From the NCBI GenBank assembly GCA_964488025.1, contig CAZATJ010000010.1, positions 1-30,000 of the forward strand: DNA of 30,000 bases, in the 5' to 3' direction. Under the pieces are notes generated by a model. That model made no database searches and was not told where the DNA came from. It saw only the letters and a list, made by a program, of their open reading frames with translations. Source of the stretch: UBA1568 sp964488025. Its GTDB lineage: Bacteria > Patescibacteriota > Minisyncoccia > Moranbacterales > UBA1568. Below, piece by piece: positions 1 through 7,909 of the stretch. The position numbers were made by a program, and so were the translations under genes. The stretch's first letter is position 1; each line of letters starts with the position of its first letter.

Positions 1-1
1 C

Positions 2-7
2 TATAAT
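2..7 (+). promoter_or_regulatory. Possible -10 box upstream of dnaN
   Basis: TATAAT lies at 2-7, followed by a very AT-rich leader of about 50 bases up to the dnaN start codon. Any -35 box would lie outside the window, so the promoter cannot be confirmed. The A/T-rich stretch could also be part of a dnaA-dnaN intergenic or origin region. Confidence 0.35.
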
Positions 8-60
8 AGTAATAATTTAAAAAAATTTTAAAAAACCATTCATTCTTAAGAAGACACTCT

Positions 61-1209
61 ATGAAAGTCACATGCACCCAAGAAAATATTACCCGAGCAC
101 TTTCTTATCTTGAACGAATTGTGGGGAGACAAACAACACTTCCGATATTAAGTAATTTTCTTCTTGAAACAGAGAAATGGAGATTAAAGATATCAGCTAC
201 AAATCTTGAAATTGGAGTAATTGTTTTTATTGGAGTAAAGATTGAAAAAGAAGGAAGAATAACAGTTCCGGCGAAGATATTGAGTAATTTTATTTATAAT
301 CTTCCAAGTGGTGATATTCTTCAATTGGAAGTGGAAAATCAACATTTAAAGGTGGTAAGTACTACATATCAGATCCGTATTAAAGGGATGGATGGAAAAG
401 ATTTCCCTATTATTCCACAATATAAAAAGGAATATCAGTATATTTTTCCTGCTCAGGAAATAAAAAATGCCCTTTCAAGACTTTTATTCTGTGTTAGTAC
501 AAATGAGGCTCGTTTGGAACTTACAGGGGCGTGCGTGTCATTTTCAGAGGATAAACTTCATATAGCAGCTACAGATAGCTTTCGTTTAGCAGAAGAAACA
601 ATCTCTTTTTTAGGAGAAAAGAGAGATTATCAGAAATTATTAGGTGAAAATCAGTCGATTATTATCCCAAATGGGGTATTAAATGAATTAATAAGAGTGA
701 TTACCCCGGAAAGTACAGAGATAAAGATGGCGCTTGAAGAAAATCAAATATTTTTTGAGGTTGATGGAGTCGAGATAATTTCCAGGATAATTAACGGGAA
801 ATACCCTGATTATAATCAGATTATTCCAAAAGATTTTTCCCTGCAGGTTATTTTCAAGAAAGAAGAGCTCCAAAGGGCGGTAAAAATAGCAGGAGCCTTA
901 TCTTCTTATAGTTCTGGAGAAATTGCCCTGGTTTTTGAAAAGAAAACAAAGACCTGCACCTTTTTGTCTCATTCCCAGGAAATTGGAGAAAATAAGACGG
1001 TGCTTTCAGTTGGGTATATAAAGGGGGATGCTCCGCTTACTATAGTGTTTAATCCGCGATACATGTTGGAGGGGATAAGCGCTCTCTCAGGTGAAAAGGT
1101 GATGTTTTCTGCGAACAACGCTGCCACGCCAGCCGCTCTTCGTATGGTGAACGAAGAAGAAACGCCCGATGAACAGTATCTTTATATTATGATGCCCATT
1201 CGTAAATAA
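61..1209 (+). CDS. dnaN: DNA polymerase III subunit beta (sliding clamp)
   Basis: This is the ring-shaped processivity clamp that tethers DNA polymerase III and other DNA enzymes to DNA. At 382 residues it has the usual length and the three repeated clamp domains. Recognisable family features are the N-terminal LPILSNFLLE segment, GKDFPIIP near residue 120, ATDSFRLA near residue 180, NGKYPDYNQIIP near residue 245, and the C-terminal YIMMPIRK that forms part of the partner-binding pocket. The ATG at 61 starts directly with the conserved N-terminus; only a weak purine stretch precedes it. The gene is visibly richer in A and T than the genes to its right. It is followed 29 bases later by a DciA-like gene, an arrangement common near bacterial origins. 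The identification is secure. Confidence 0.97.
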   Translation: MKVTCTQENITRALSYLERIVGRQTTLPILSNFLLETEKWRLKISATNLEIGVIVFIGVKIEKEGRITVPAKILSNFIYNLPSGDILQLEVENQHLKVVSTTYQIRIKGMDGKDFPIIPQYKKEYQYIFPAQEIKNALSRLLFCVSTNEARLELTGACVSFSEDKLHIAATDSFRLAEETISFLGEKRDYQKLLGENQSIIIPNGVLNELIRVITPESTEIKMALEENQIFFEVDGVEIISRIINGKYPDYNQIIPKDFSLQVIFKKEELQRAVKIAGALSSYSSGEIALVFEKKTKTCTFLSHSQEIGENKTVLSVGYIKGDAPLTIVFNPRYMLEGISALSGEKVMFSANNAATPAALRMVNEEETPDEQYLYIMMPIRK

Positions 1210-1238
1210 AAGGGTGGCTAATTTGATATAAACCTTGT

Positions 1239-1550
1239 GTGGATAATGGCATGCACACCCTAAAAGACCTCTTACCGAAAAAGTATCGTTCGTCTGAAAG
1301 AAAATCGAGCGGACGTCTTGATGAAAAAACAGTCTTTTATATTGCTAAAAAAATACTCACCGAGGAATATGGTTTACGTGGTGGAGAAAATATCATCCCC
1401 ACCCTATATAAGGAGAAAAAACTTTTTCTTTCCTCAAGAAGTTCCTTGTGGGGAAATGAAATATGGCTCGAAAGGGATCGCCTGAAAGAAAAAATAAATA
1501 CTCTTCTGGGGAGTCCGGCAGTATCGGAAATAAAAATTGTGAGAGATTGA
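1239..1550 (+). CDS. DciA-like / DUF721 family protein
   Basis: A protein of 103 residues from a GTG at 1239, or 99 from the ATG at 1251. The C-terminal half has the DUF721 pattern: a beta strand (KLFLSSRSSLWGNEIWL), a helix with LKEKINTLLG, and a closing strand SEIKIVRD. Proteins of this family include DciA, the replicative helicase loader or regulator of bacteria that lack DnaC. Position next to dnaN supports a replication role; the exact function is inferred from family and context. The hexamer TATAAA at 1227-1232 lies 6 bases before the GTG, so the transcript could be leaderless. The stop codon is 3 bases from the stop of the convergent penicillin-binding protein gene, with no terminator hairpin visible between them. 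Confidence 0.7.
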   Translation: MDNGMHTLKDLLPKKYRSSERKSSGRLDEKTVFYIAKKILTEEYGLRGGENIIPTLYKEKKLFLSSRSSLWGNEIWLERDRLKEKINTLLGSPAVSEIKIVRD

Positions 1551-1553
1551 TGG

Positions 1554-4088
1554 TCAGTAGCTTACCGAGAGGCCCTTACTATCCTTTGTTTTATTTCCGT
1601 TCTTGTCTTGTAATTCCGCCTCAACCTGAAGAGTAGTATGGTTTTGGTCGGCCGGGATAGTGTAACTTATTGAGTAAGGACTACTGCCACTCAGCCCAAC
1701 CTCGTTCCCGTTTACGAAGTAGGCCACTTTGTCGACGCCGTAGGGGGCATCAGTATCTACGGAAAGGGTTATCGACGGAGAACTGGCGTTGTCAGGAGTT
1801 GTCAGAGTTACTTTTGGCTTATAACTACTGAAATCATCCTCCTGGCACTCATTTTCAGGGGCCTTTGCTACCACGACATTTTTCTGTTTTTCGTACCAGT
1901 TCTCCACTCCCTTCTCCCAATTTTTATATTGGGCATCACGATCCGGACTATCAGGAATAGGTCCGCGAGGGTCTTCTCGGTTTACATAGTAAAGGATGTC
2001 ATGATCACTGACGAAATCCTTTTTATCAGTATCTTTATCGCGACAATATTTATTCGCGAGACAGTACTCGTTTTTTTTATCAGGAATCTTACAAACCCTG
2101 AGGTTCTCCTTCATCTCGAGTTTTCCAGCAAGCATTGGCTTGTTCGTTTTCCCGTCCCCATCCCCAATTTCATCTTCTGGGGCATATTTCGGAAATTCTT
2201 CGATAGGATAATTAACGAGAACTTTATCCAAAAAAGAGCGGAAAATAGGGGCCGCGACATTGACGCCGTCCGCGCCCTCTACGAGGGGGGAATTATCATT
2301 GTTTCCTGCCCAGACGCCGACAGCGAGTGACGGGGTGTACCCCATAGTCCAGCCGTCACGGAACTCGTTAGTGGTACCGGTTTTAGCCACAACAGGGCGG
2401 CCGTCGAAGCGTAGCGGACTGTTTTCTCCAAACACCCACGCACGGTTGTCGTTGTTTGAAAGGACGGAATCAAGCATGGCAACATATTTTTCCTCGACTA
2501 CTCGTTCTCCGGAATTTATCTTGAATTCCTCCAGAACCTCTCCTTGGGCACTTTCGATGCGGAGAATGGCTGTTTTTTCATGCTTAATACCACCGGTAGC
2601 GAGCGTTCCGTAGGCGCTGACATGATCCAGTAACTTTACCTCACCGCCACCAAGAACAAGGGAAAGGCCAAGGCGAGAAGGGTCATTCAGCCCGCCGATA
2701 CCGAGACTTTTCGCGAGTTTGATAGCGTTGTTCACCCCGACCAGGTAGAGGGTTTTGACGGCCGGGATATTAAGCGACCCACCAAGGGTCTTCATCATAG
2801 GGAGCGGCCCATGAAATTTCCCATCGTAGTTTTGAGGTTGATAGCTTTTCCCCTCAACAGTTTCGAACTGTGTTTCTACGTCGTAGAGGAGCGTTTCAGG
2901 AAGATACCCCTTGGTAAAGGCGGTGAGATAAACATACGGCTTAAAAGAAGACCCTGGTTGTCGATCTCGAATGGCAACATTAACGTTCCCGTCGATAGAG
3001 GTATCAAAATAGTCTTTCGAGCCGACCATAGAGAGAATTTGCCCTGTTTTTGGGTCTATGGCGACGAGGGCAGCATTAGATGCCCTCCACTTTTTGTTAT
3101 TTTCAGCGCCTTCGCGGACAACTTGCTCAGCAATCTGCTGTTTTTCCCAATCCAGAGTAGTGATGACCTTGAATCCTCCTTGTTCTACTGCCTGGTCGCC
3201 GTATTTTTCCTGGAGGTAATCCTTGATATACATGACAAAGTGCGGGGCAGCGAAGATATCCTTTTGGGGAGAAATTTTATCGAGAGTAGAGGTTTCTATG
3301 GCGGCGTTGGCTTGTTCCTCGGTGATATAACCAAGCTTCATCATGGTTCGGAGGGCATAATTTTTCCTTCCGACCAGTGCATCAAGGTGGGATCCGTAAG
3401 GGGAATAGTAGGCGGTAGCCTGAGGAAGGGCGGCGATCAGGGCTGCTTCGTCAAGAGTGAGTTCTCGGGCGGGTTTATTGAAAAAGGTGCGGGCCGCCGC
3501 CTCAACCCCATAAGCATTGGATCCGTAAGGGATCTCGTTGAGATACATGGCTAAAATCTCATCTTTGGAAAACTTCGTTTCCATTTCTAGGGAGAGAATG
3601 ACCTCTTTTACTTTGCGAGTAATTGTTTTTTCGTTTGAAAGGAGGGTATTTTTTACGAATTGCTGCGTGATGGTTGAGCCTCCCTGGGACTTGTCCAGAG
3701 TGACGACATCTTTGAGAACGGAACGGAGGATGGAGGTGAGTTTGATGCCGTGGTGGGTATAGAAATCCTGGTCTTCTAGACTGATGGTGGCGTATTTGAT
3801 GACGTCTGGCATGTCGGAAAACGGGATGACCGTGCGTTTCTCCTCGCCATGCACCTCGTAGAGAAGATGGGTTCCCGTCCGGTCGTAGATTTTGGTAGAT
3901 TCGACGATAACGCGCTTATTTACTTCCCCGGGATTGGGAAGGTCTTTGGCAATCCAAGCGAAGGTGGAGCCGACCACGACGAACCCTACGCCAAAACACA
4001 CCAGCCCGATTCGGAAGAGGATCCTCCAGAACCGACTTTTTGGCTTATCTGTACCAGTAAGTTGGCGTCTTTTGCGAAAAAATGTCAT
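1554..4088 (-). CDS. Class A penicillin-binding protein (PBP1A family), bifunctional glycosyltransferase/transpeptidase
   Basis: This membrane-anchored enzyme polymerises glycan strands from lipid II and cross-links stem peptides outside the membrane. It has 844 residues: a basic cytoplasmic tail, one membrane helix (about 24-45), a GT51 glycosyltransferase domain with EDQDFYTHHG (about 105-114) and GGSTITQQF (136-144), and a transpeptidase domain with SSFK (380-383, catalytic Ser), SLN (438-440) and KTGT (569-572). A linker with four cysteines (VCKI, EYCL, KYCR, NECQ) leads to a C-terminal Ig-like beta domain from about residue 757 to the end. It is the last gene of a minus-strand run and lies 108 bases downstream of an ATP-grasp ligase gene. 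The ATG at 4088 starts just before the basic tail; no Shine-Dalgarno is seen. Which paralogue name applies is uncertain, so no symbol is given. Confidence 0.95.
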   Translation of the reverse strand: MTFFRKRRQLTGTDKPKSRFWRILFRIGLVCFGVGFVVVGSTFAWIAKDLPNPGEVNKRVIVESTKIYDRTGTHLLYEVHGEEKRTVIPFSDMPDVIKYATISLEDQDFYTHHGIKLTSILRSVLKDVVTLDKSQGGSTITQQFVKNTLLSNEKTITRKVKEVILSLEMETKFSKDEILAMYLNEIPYGSNAYGVEAAARTFFNKPARELTLDEAALIAALPQATAYYSPYGSHLDALVGRKNYALRTMMKLGYITEEQANAAIETSTLDKISPQKDIFAAPHFVMYIKDYLQEKYGDQAVEQGGFKVITTLDWEKQQIAEQVVREGAENNKKWRASNAALVAIDPKTGQILSMVGSKDYFDTSIDGNVNVAIRDRQPGSSFKPYVYLTAFTKGYLPETLLYDVETQFETVEGKSYQPQNYDGKFHGPLPMMKTLGGSLNIPAVKTLYLVGVNNAIKLAKSLGIGGLNDPSRLGLSLVLGGGEVKLLDHVSAYGTLATGGIKHEKTAILRIESAQGEVLEEFKINSGERVVEEKYVAMLDSVLSNNDNRAWVFGENSPLRFDGRPVVAKTGTTNEFRDGWTMGYTPSLAVGVWAGNNDNSPLVEGADGVNVAAPIFRSFLDKVLVNYPIEEFPKYAPEDEIGDGDGKTNKPMLAGKLEMKENLRVCKIPDKKNEYCLANKYCRDKDTDKKDFVSDHDILYYVNREDPRGPIPDSPDRDAQYKNWEKGVENWYEKQKNVVVAKAPENECQEDDFSSYKPKVTLTTPDNASSPSITLSVDTDAPYGVDKVAYFVNGNEVGLSGSSPYSISYTIPADQNHTTLQVEAELQDKNGNKTKDSKGLSVSY

Positions 4089-4163
4089 AGGGAAAAATCA
4101 AGAGGTATCTCTATTGTATACCACAAAGAAGAGGAAAAGAGAAGCTGGAAAGACTCTTTTGTT

Positions 4164-4177
4164 TTGCTTCGAAGCAA
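4164..4177. repeat. 14-bp perfect palindrome upstream of the PBP gene
   Basis: TTGCTTCGAAGCAA is a perfect palindrome in the 108-base gap between the second ATP-grasp gene and the penicillin-binding protein gene. On the minus strand no T-run follows it, so it is not an obvious terminator. It could be an operator or an RNA hairpin; nothing more can be said. Confidence 0.3.
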
Positions 4178-4196
4178 GAACGGACTCGCTACACTT

Positions 4197-5183
4197 CTAA
4201 AGTTTTGGGAAGATAGCCCTGAGAATTTCACTTGAAACATCTACGCCTTTCCCTTCGACAAGTGGCTTTTCGTGCATGTTGTAGAAGGGGTTGGGATTAA
4301 TTTCAATAATAACGTAGTCGCTCTTTGGCGAAGAAATATCGTAAGCAAAAAAATCTATTCCACCATAGGTCAACCCGACAGCTTCGATGGCACGTGAACA
4401 GATAGTTTTGAAATAAGGATGCATTTCCTTGGTTCGCTCTATGGATCTTCCTCCATCAGACATGTTGAGGTTATTCCTTAGTTTGAAAAAGTGGCCTTTC
4501 GGGAGGACAGACTTGAGTGAAAGAAGATGCAGCTTGAGCGTTTCTTTTGCTGTTTTATCAAGCTTAATTTCAAACCCAGGCATTCTTTTAGAGTCAAAGC
4601 GTTTGATGAGTTCCTCTATGGTGGAGACTCCATCACCGGTGATACCGGCAGAAATCTTTTGGACACAGGAGAGGACCTCGCCTTGGAATACCAAGACGCG
4701 GTATTCGTTGGCAACAAACATTTCTTCAATAAGAAACTTCACCCCTGGGCGCTTCCCATAGGCTCCCTTAGCGTGAGCAACAGCGGCACGCAATTCTTTA
4801 GGAGAGCTGATATCCCAAGTAACACCTTTGGCCAGAGACCCGTCAACAGGCTTGCAAATGAGTGGGTATTTGAGTTTTTTCTTTTGAATAAGCTTCAGCG
4901 CTTCTTGGAGAGAGGCAGCAGTGATACCTTTTGGCGTCTTGACGTCAGAAGCGTCAAGGATAGTTTTTGTGATTTCCTTGTTGGTTGTGAGGTTCCCCAT
5001 TCTTTTGTAAATAGGAAGATTTCTCTTGTAGCAAAAAATAGATTTTCCTTCATACTCAAGTTTGAGTATAGGAGAGCCTTCCCCGGGAATTATTTTTATC
5101 TTGACACCAAGCTCCAAGGCCTTCTTAAGGAAAGATTTAAAGCCGCCATGCTTAATATTTTTAATATATTCTTTTATAGTCAT
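4197..5183 (-). CDS. ATP-grasp domain ligase (cyanophycin synthetase / glutathione synthetase-like)
   Basis: A 328-residue protein with the ATP-grasp fold. The LTTNKEITKTIL segment near residue 65 and YPLICKPVDGSLAKGV near residue 105 (the lysine and glycine-rich ATP loop) are typical, as is the metal-binding tail EINPNPFYNMHEKP at about 294-307. Such enzymes make amide bonds by activating a carboxylate as an acyl phosphate. The N-terminal region resembles the ATP-grasp part of cyanophycin synthetases and GshAB-type enzymes. The substrates cannot be read from the sequence. It lies 53 bases downstream of the fused ligase/protease gene and upstream of a penicillin-binding protein, so modification of an envelope peptide or polymer is a reasonable inference. 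Base composition looks more AT-rich than its neighbours. Confidence 0.8.
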   Translation of the reverse strand: MTIKEYIKNIKHGGFKSFLKKALELGVKIKIIPGEGSPILKLEYEGKSIFCYKRNLPIYKRMGNLTTNKEITKTILDASDVKTPKGITAASLQEALKLIQKKKLKYPLICKPVDGSLAKGVTWDISSPKELRAAVAHAKGAYGKRPGVKFLIEEMFVANEYRVLVFQGEVLSCVQKISAGITGDGVSTIEELIKRFDSKRMPGFEIKLDKTAKETLKLHLLSLKSVLPKGHFFKLRNNLNMSDGGRSIERTKEMHPYFKTICSRAIEAVGLTYGGIDFFAYDISSPKSDYVIIEINPNPFYNMHEKPLVEGKGVDVSSEILRAIFPKL

Positions 5184-5236
5184 AATGGGGAAAAAAAGTT
5201 TAAAGTCGTGAAGAATAATTGATAAGAAAGAAAAAG

Positions 5237-6631
5237 TTACTTGTTGACATCGATGAGAAATTTTCGCAAATGTTTTCGACCGACGATAACAGGATAAGTA
5301 AGGTGTGAGCGATCAATACAGGAAACTTTGGCTGGGATGGTGATAGAGTCGATAGTTAGGGTTATCAGTATAACAGGACGGTAGGAGTACCCGTGAGAGG
5401 ATTTAACGGCAAAAGTATCAGCGAGGTCTGGGATAGTTGCAAAAAGTTTTTCGCGTTCTTCTTTTGAGAGTTCTTTAAGAACATCTCGTCCAGCTACTTT
5501 CATCTCGAATGTTTTAAGGGCCTCTGCAAAGCCAAGTTGTCTAGCGAGTTCGGTATCGATTGAGGTGGAATCGGCACCGGTGTCGATCTTGGCTTCGACC
5601 TCGATCTCTTTGCCGTCCTTGCCGATGAGCTTTACCTTTTCGATACTGCCGATGACACGCTTGCCGGAGAGTTCTTCAATTTCTTCTTCAATTTCTCCTC
5701 CGAAAAGATTTTGGCCGACGCGTATGCCGCGTTCCGTGGTTTTAATCTTGATTCCCGAGACGCGCCTGAGGCGACCCTTGAGTCCAGCCAGGTTGGCCAG
5801 TTGGATGGAGAGCCCTGGCCGAGCATTCAGTTCCAGAATGACCGGACCACGATCGCGATCGATGGCGATATCAGCCCCAAGAAAACCAAGCCCTGAAAGT
5901 CTCTGAGCCTCTATGGACATACGAAGGATTTCTTTCCAGTAGGGGATCTTGATACCGGAGAGGACGAGCCTGGTACCAGGGACATATTCGATGAGATGAC
6001 CTTTGCCGATGATGGCGGTCGTTGTGGTACCGGTCGCGAGGTCGATGCCGACCCCGATGGCGCCCTGCTGGAGGTTGGCCTTGCCGTCGGAGGCGCGGGT
6101 AGGGAGGCGGAGCATGGCCATGACAGGGACATGATTGAAGACGATAACCCGAATGTCGGGGATGCCTTTGTAACTGTAGGGCTTGAAGAGCTTGAGGAGT
6201 TTCAGGCGCTCTTCGAAAAAAGCGATATCAGGGGTGTTGGCGAGAGAGAAAGAGCCATCAAGAATGTTTCGGACGTGGGAACGTAAATCTTCAACAGTAA
6301 TCACGGTGCCGTCAGCCTTGACCCAGGCGTCCGCCCGTCCCTTTTTGCGGGCATAGACGACGACAATGCCTTCACCGCCGAACCCGCGATTTGGTTTGAG
6401 AGCAAAACTGTCAGGGAGCGTGGTCCAGTCAAACGAGTCGAGTTCTTCGTGCGTCTTAATTTTGGCAAGGAGAGCAGACACACCGAGGCCATTCTTTTTG
6501 AGGAGGCGCTTACAGAGGAGCTTGCTGTCGGCAATCTCCATACTGCGTGTACGGTTGTTGGGGCGGATATATTCCAAATTCCTGGCATTCATGCCGAGGA
6601 GGAGCCCGCTTTTTTTGAAGAAATCAAGCAT
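5237..6631 (-). CDS. Alpha-L-glutamate-ligase-like ATP-grasp protein fused to a RimK-associated retropepsin-like protease
   Basis: This protein has 464 residues from the ATG at 6631. A TTG at 6640 would add three residues but overlaps an upstream repeat. Residues 1-290 form an ATP-grasp domain of the alpha-L-glutamate-ligase-related family: LLGMNARNLEYI near the start, LKPNRGFGGEGIVV (about 78-91), PDIRVIVFNHVPVMAMLRLP, and the metal-binding VILELNARPG. After a charged linker, residues about 330-464 match the protease family often found beside RimK, annotated as ATP-dependent zinc protease but carrying an aspartic-protease-like KIDTGADSTSID (Asp about 350) and VIVGRKHLRKFLID. In many bacteria these are separate proteins beside a 7TM-transglutaminase protein; here they are fused, and the gene upstream encodes the 7TM part alone. 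The substrate is unknown; addition or removal of amino acids on an envelope peptide is inferred. Confidence 0.85.
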   Translation of the reverse strand: MLDFFKKSGLLLGMNARNLEYIRPNNRTRSMEIADSKLLCKRLLKKNGLGVSALLAKIKTHEELDSFDWTTLPDSFALKPNRGFGGEGIVVVYARKKGRADAWVKADGTVITVEDLRSHVRNILDGSFSLANTPDIAFFEERLKLLKLFKPYSYKGIPDIRVIVFNHVPVMAMLRLPTRASDGKANLQQGAIGVGIDLATGTTTTAIIGKGHLIEYVPGTRLVLSGIKIPYWKEILRMSIEAQRLSGLGFLGADIAIDRDRGPVILELNARPGLSIQLANLAGLKGRLRRVSGIKIKTTERGIRVGQNLFGGEIEEEIEELSGKRVIGSIEKVKLIGKDGKEIEVEAKIDTGADSTSIDTELARQLGFAEALKTFEMKVAGRDVLKELSKEEREKLFATIPDLADTFAVKSSHGYSYRPVILITLTIDSITIPAKVSCIDRSHLTYPVIVGRKHLRKFLIDVNK

Positions 6632-6637
6632 ACGAAG

Positions 6638-6669
6638 CAATCAGCGGTTAACAACTATCAGTCAACGGA
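6638..6669. repeat. Copy of the CAATCAGC...CAGTCAACGG repeat between genes
   Basis: The gap between the 7TM gene and the fused ligase/protease gene contains CAATCAGC, GTTAACAACTA and CAGTCAACGG in order. Both ends recur in the same order and strand inside the coding gene at 26702-27166, and a related stretch lies at 8648-8757. This points to a small dispersed repeat. Confidence 0.5.
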
Positions 6670-6695
6670 GAAAAAACAAGAAAGAAGAGGCAAAG

Positions 6696-7355
6696 CTATT
6701 GTAAGTGCTTTATGATTTTTCGGAAGCGCACGAGTTCGATGATACGCAGCCCCGTCCATTTTCCCAGGGAGAAGTTGATGAGAAAGGTAAAGAGGACAAT
6801 CCAAGGGTAGGTAAGGATGAGCGTGATGAGCGCGTCGTAGCTTACGAGAAAATAGCCAGCGACCGAGATGACTAGAGTTTCCACGGCGAGGATGAGCGCG
6901 ATACGGCTACCCTTTTCGATTTGGGTGGCAACGAATTTTTCTGCGAGGGTAATCATAATGAGGAGAGGAAAGATCGAAACCGAAGCCAGCCCAGTGCGAT
7001 TGGTCATGCCGCCGAGTATCAGTATGCCTAAGATAGCGAGAGAAACGATAGATACAGTCATAGCTACGCGGGGGAGGTAGAGGAGGCGAAATTTTTTCAT
7101 GAGGAACCGAGAGAGGGTGCCAACCGCGATAACCGAAACGAATATAGCGATACCGTATTTGAGGCCATTGGGATCAAAGGCGAGGAGGGCAAAGGTGATG
7201 ATTGAGGGGGTATAAATACCAAAAGCTTTAATCCCAATTACCTGGCGGAAAAAAGCTACCAGCGTCACGATCACGGGTAGCATCAAAAGGAGGGAAACCG
7301 TCTGGAGCGGCACGCCTTGTTCGACGATGAAGCTGATGAAAGGATGGTAGGACAT
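6696..7355 (-). CDS. Stand-alone 7TM membrane protein (7TM domain of the inactive-transglutaminase family)
   Basis: A 219-residue, almost wholly hydrophobic protein with about six to seven membrane segments. The sequence matches the 7TM half of the family described as inactive transglutaminase fused to seven transmembrane helices: VPLQTVSLLLMLPVIVTLVA, FFRQVIGIKAFGIYTPSII and RLLYLPRVAMT are characteristic. The usual periplasmic transglutaminase-like domain before the membrane region is missing; the protein begins about 13 residues before the first helix. It heads the envelope cluster, 55-65 bases before the fused ligase/protease gene, which agrees with the known genomic association of these families. 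It probably acts as the membrane anchor or partner for the ligase/protease. Start ATG at 7355; the upstream DNA is an AGCTAA-type repeat. Confidence 0.8.
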   Translation of the reverse strand: MSYHPFISFIVEQGVPLQTVSLLLMLPVIVTLVAFFRQVIGIKAFGIYTPSIITFALLAFDPNGLKYGIAIFVSVIAVGTLSRFLMKKFRLLYLPRVAMTVSIVSLAILGILILGGMTNRTGLASVSIFPLLIMITLAEKFVATQIEKGSRIALILAVETLVISVAGYFLVSYDALITLILTYPWIVLFTFLINFSLGKWTGLRIIELVRFRKIIKHLQ

Positions 7356-7365
7356 ATTCGAGTTT

Positions 7366-7399
7366 CTTAGCTGATTAGCTTTTAGCTTCCTAGCTTAGG
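7366..7399 (-). repeat. AGCTAA-type repeat between ruvC and the 7TM gene
   Basis: Read on the minus strand, this stretch contains AGCTAGGAAGCTAAAAGCTA followed by ATCAGCTAAG. It supplies the ruvC stop codon (TAA at 7395-7397) and ends about 10 bases before the 7TM gene start. It belongs to the same family as repeats beside holA, rpsT, ruvA and pyk. Confidence 0.6.
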
Positions 7400-7886
7400 A
7401 ATTTCTAACGGACTCCATTTTTCGGCGGCTGGCGTGGCAGAGGGCAATCGCCAGAGCATCGGCGGTATCGTCTGGCGTGGGAATCTCAGGGAGTTTCAGG
7501 AGTGCCTTCACCATCAATTGTACCTGGGATTTATCAGCGCGCCCATAGTTTGTCAACGCCTGTTTCACTTCCAGTGGTGTGTAACCGAAAATATTAACAC
7601 ATAAATTCTCCAAAGTCAAGAGGATAACGCCGCGGGCTTGGGCGACCGAGATGATGGTCTTTTGGTTTTTGAAAAAGAAAAGTTCTTCCACGGCGGCTTC
7701 CTCTGGGTGGTACTGGTTGATGATGGCCTGGAGGTCATTGGCAATTTCCACCAGACGTTTTTCGTCCGAGAGATCAGGAGACGTGCTGATATGCCCAAAA
7801 GCCACCGCCGTAGCCTTGCCACCCGTTATTTCTATCACCCCCCAGCCCACCGTCGCGGTGCCGGGATCGATACCAAGGATTCGCAT
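7395..7886 (-). CDS. ruvC: Crossover junction endodeoxyribonuclease RuvC
   Basis: RuvC is the Holliday-junction resolvase that makes paired nicks in four-way DNA junctions moved by RuvAB. Its 163 residues match the usual length. The acidic catalytic residues are visible: GIDPGT near the N-terminus (Asp7), AAVEELFFFKNQKT (Glu near 66), and DDTADALAIALCH near residue 140. It lies 23 bases downstream of yebC in the same direction, a common bacterial pairing. The C-terminus is short after the last catalytic helix, and its stop codon falls in an AGCTAA-type repeat, so the final few residues may be repeat-derived. Confidence 0.97.
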   Translation of the reverse strand: MRILGIDPGTATVGWGVIEITGGKATAVAFGHISTSPDLSDEKRLVEIANDLQAIINQYHPEEAAVEELFFFKNQKTIISVAQARGVILLTLENLCVNIFGYTPLEVKQALTNYGRADKSQVQLMVKALLKLPEIPTPDDTADALAIALCHASRRKMESVRNS

Positions 7887-7909
7887 AAAGGAGAGATTTT
7901 CTAAGAAGC

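Noticed and set aside
6449..6715. Plus-strand open frames overlapping the fused ligase/protease gene
   Set aside because: They run antisense to a gene with clear ATP-grasp motifs and lack any recognisable protein features.
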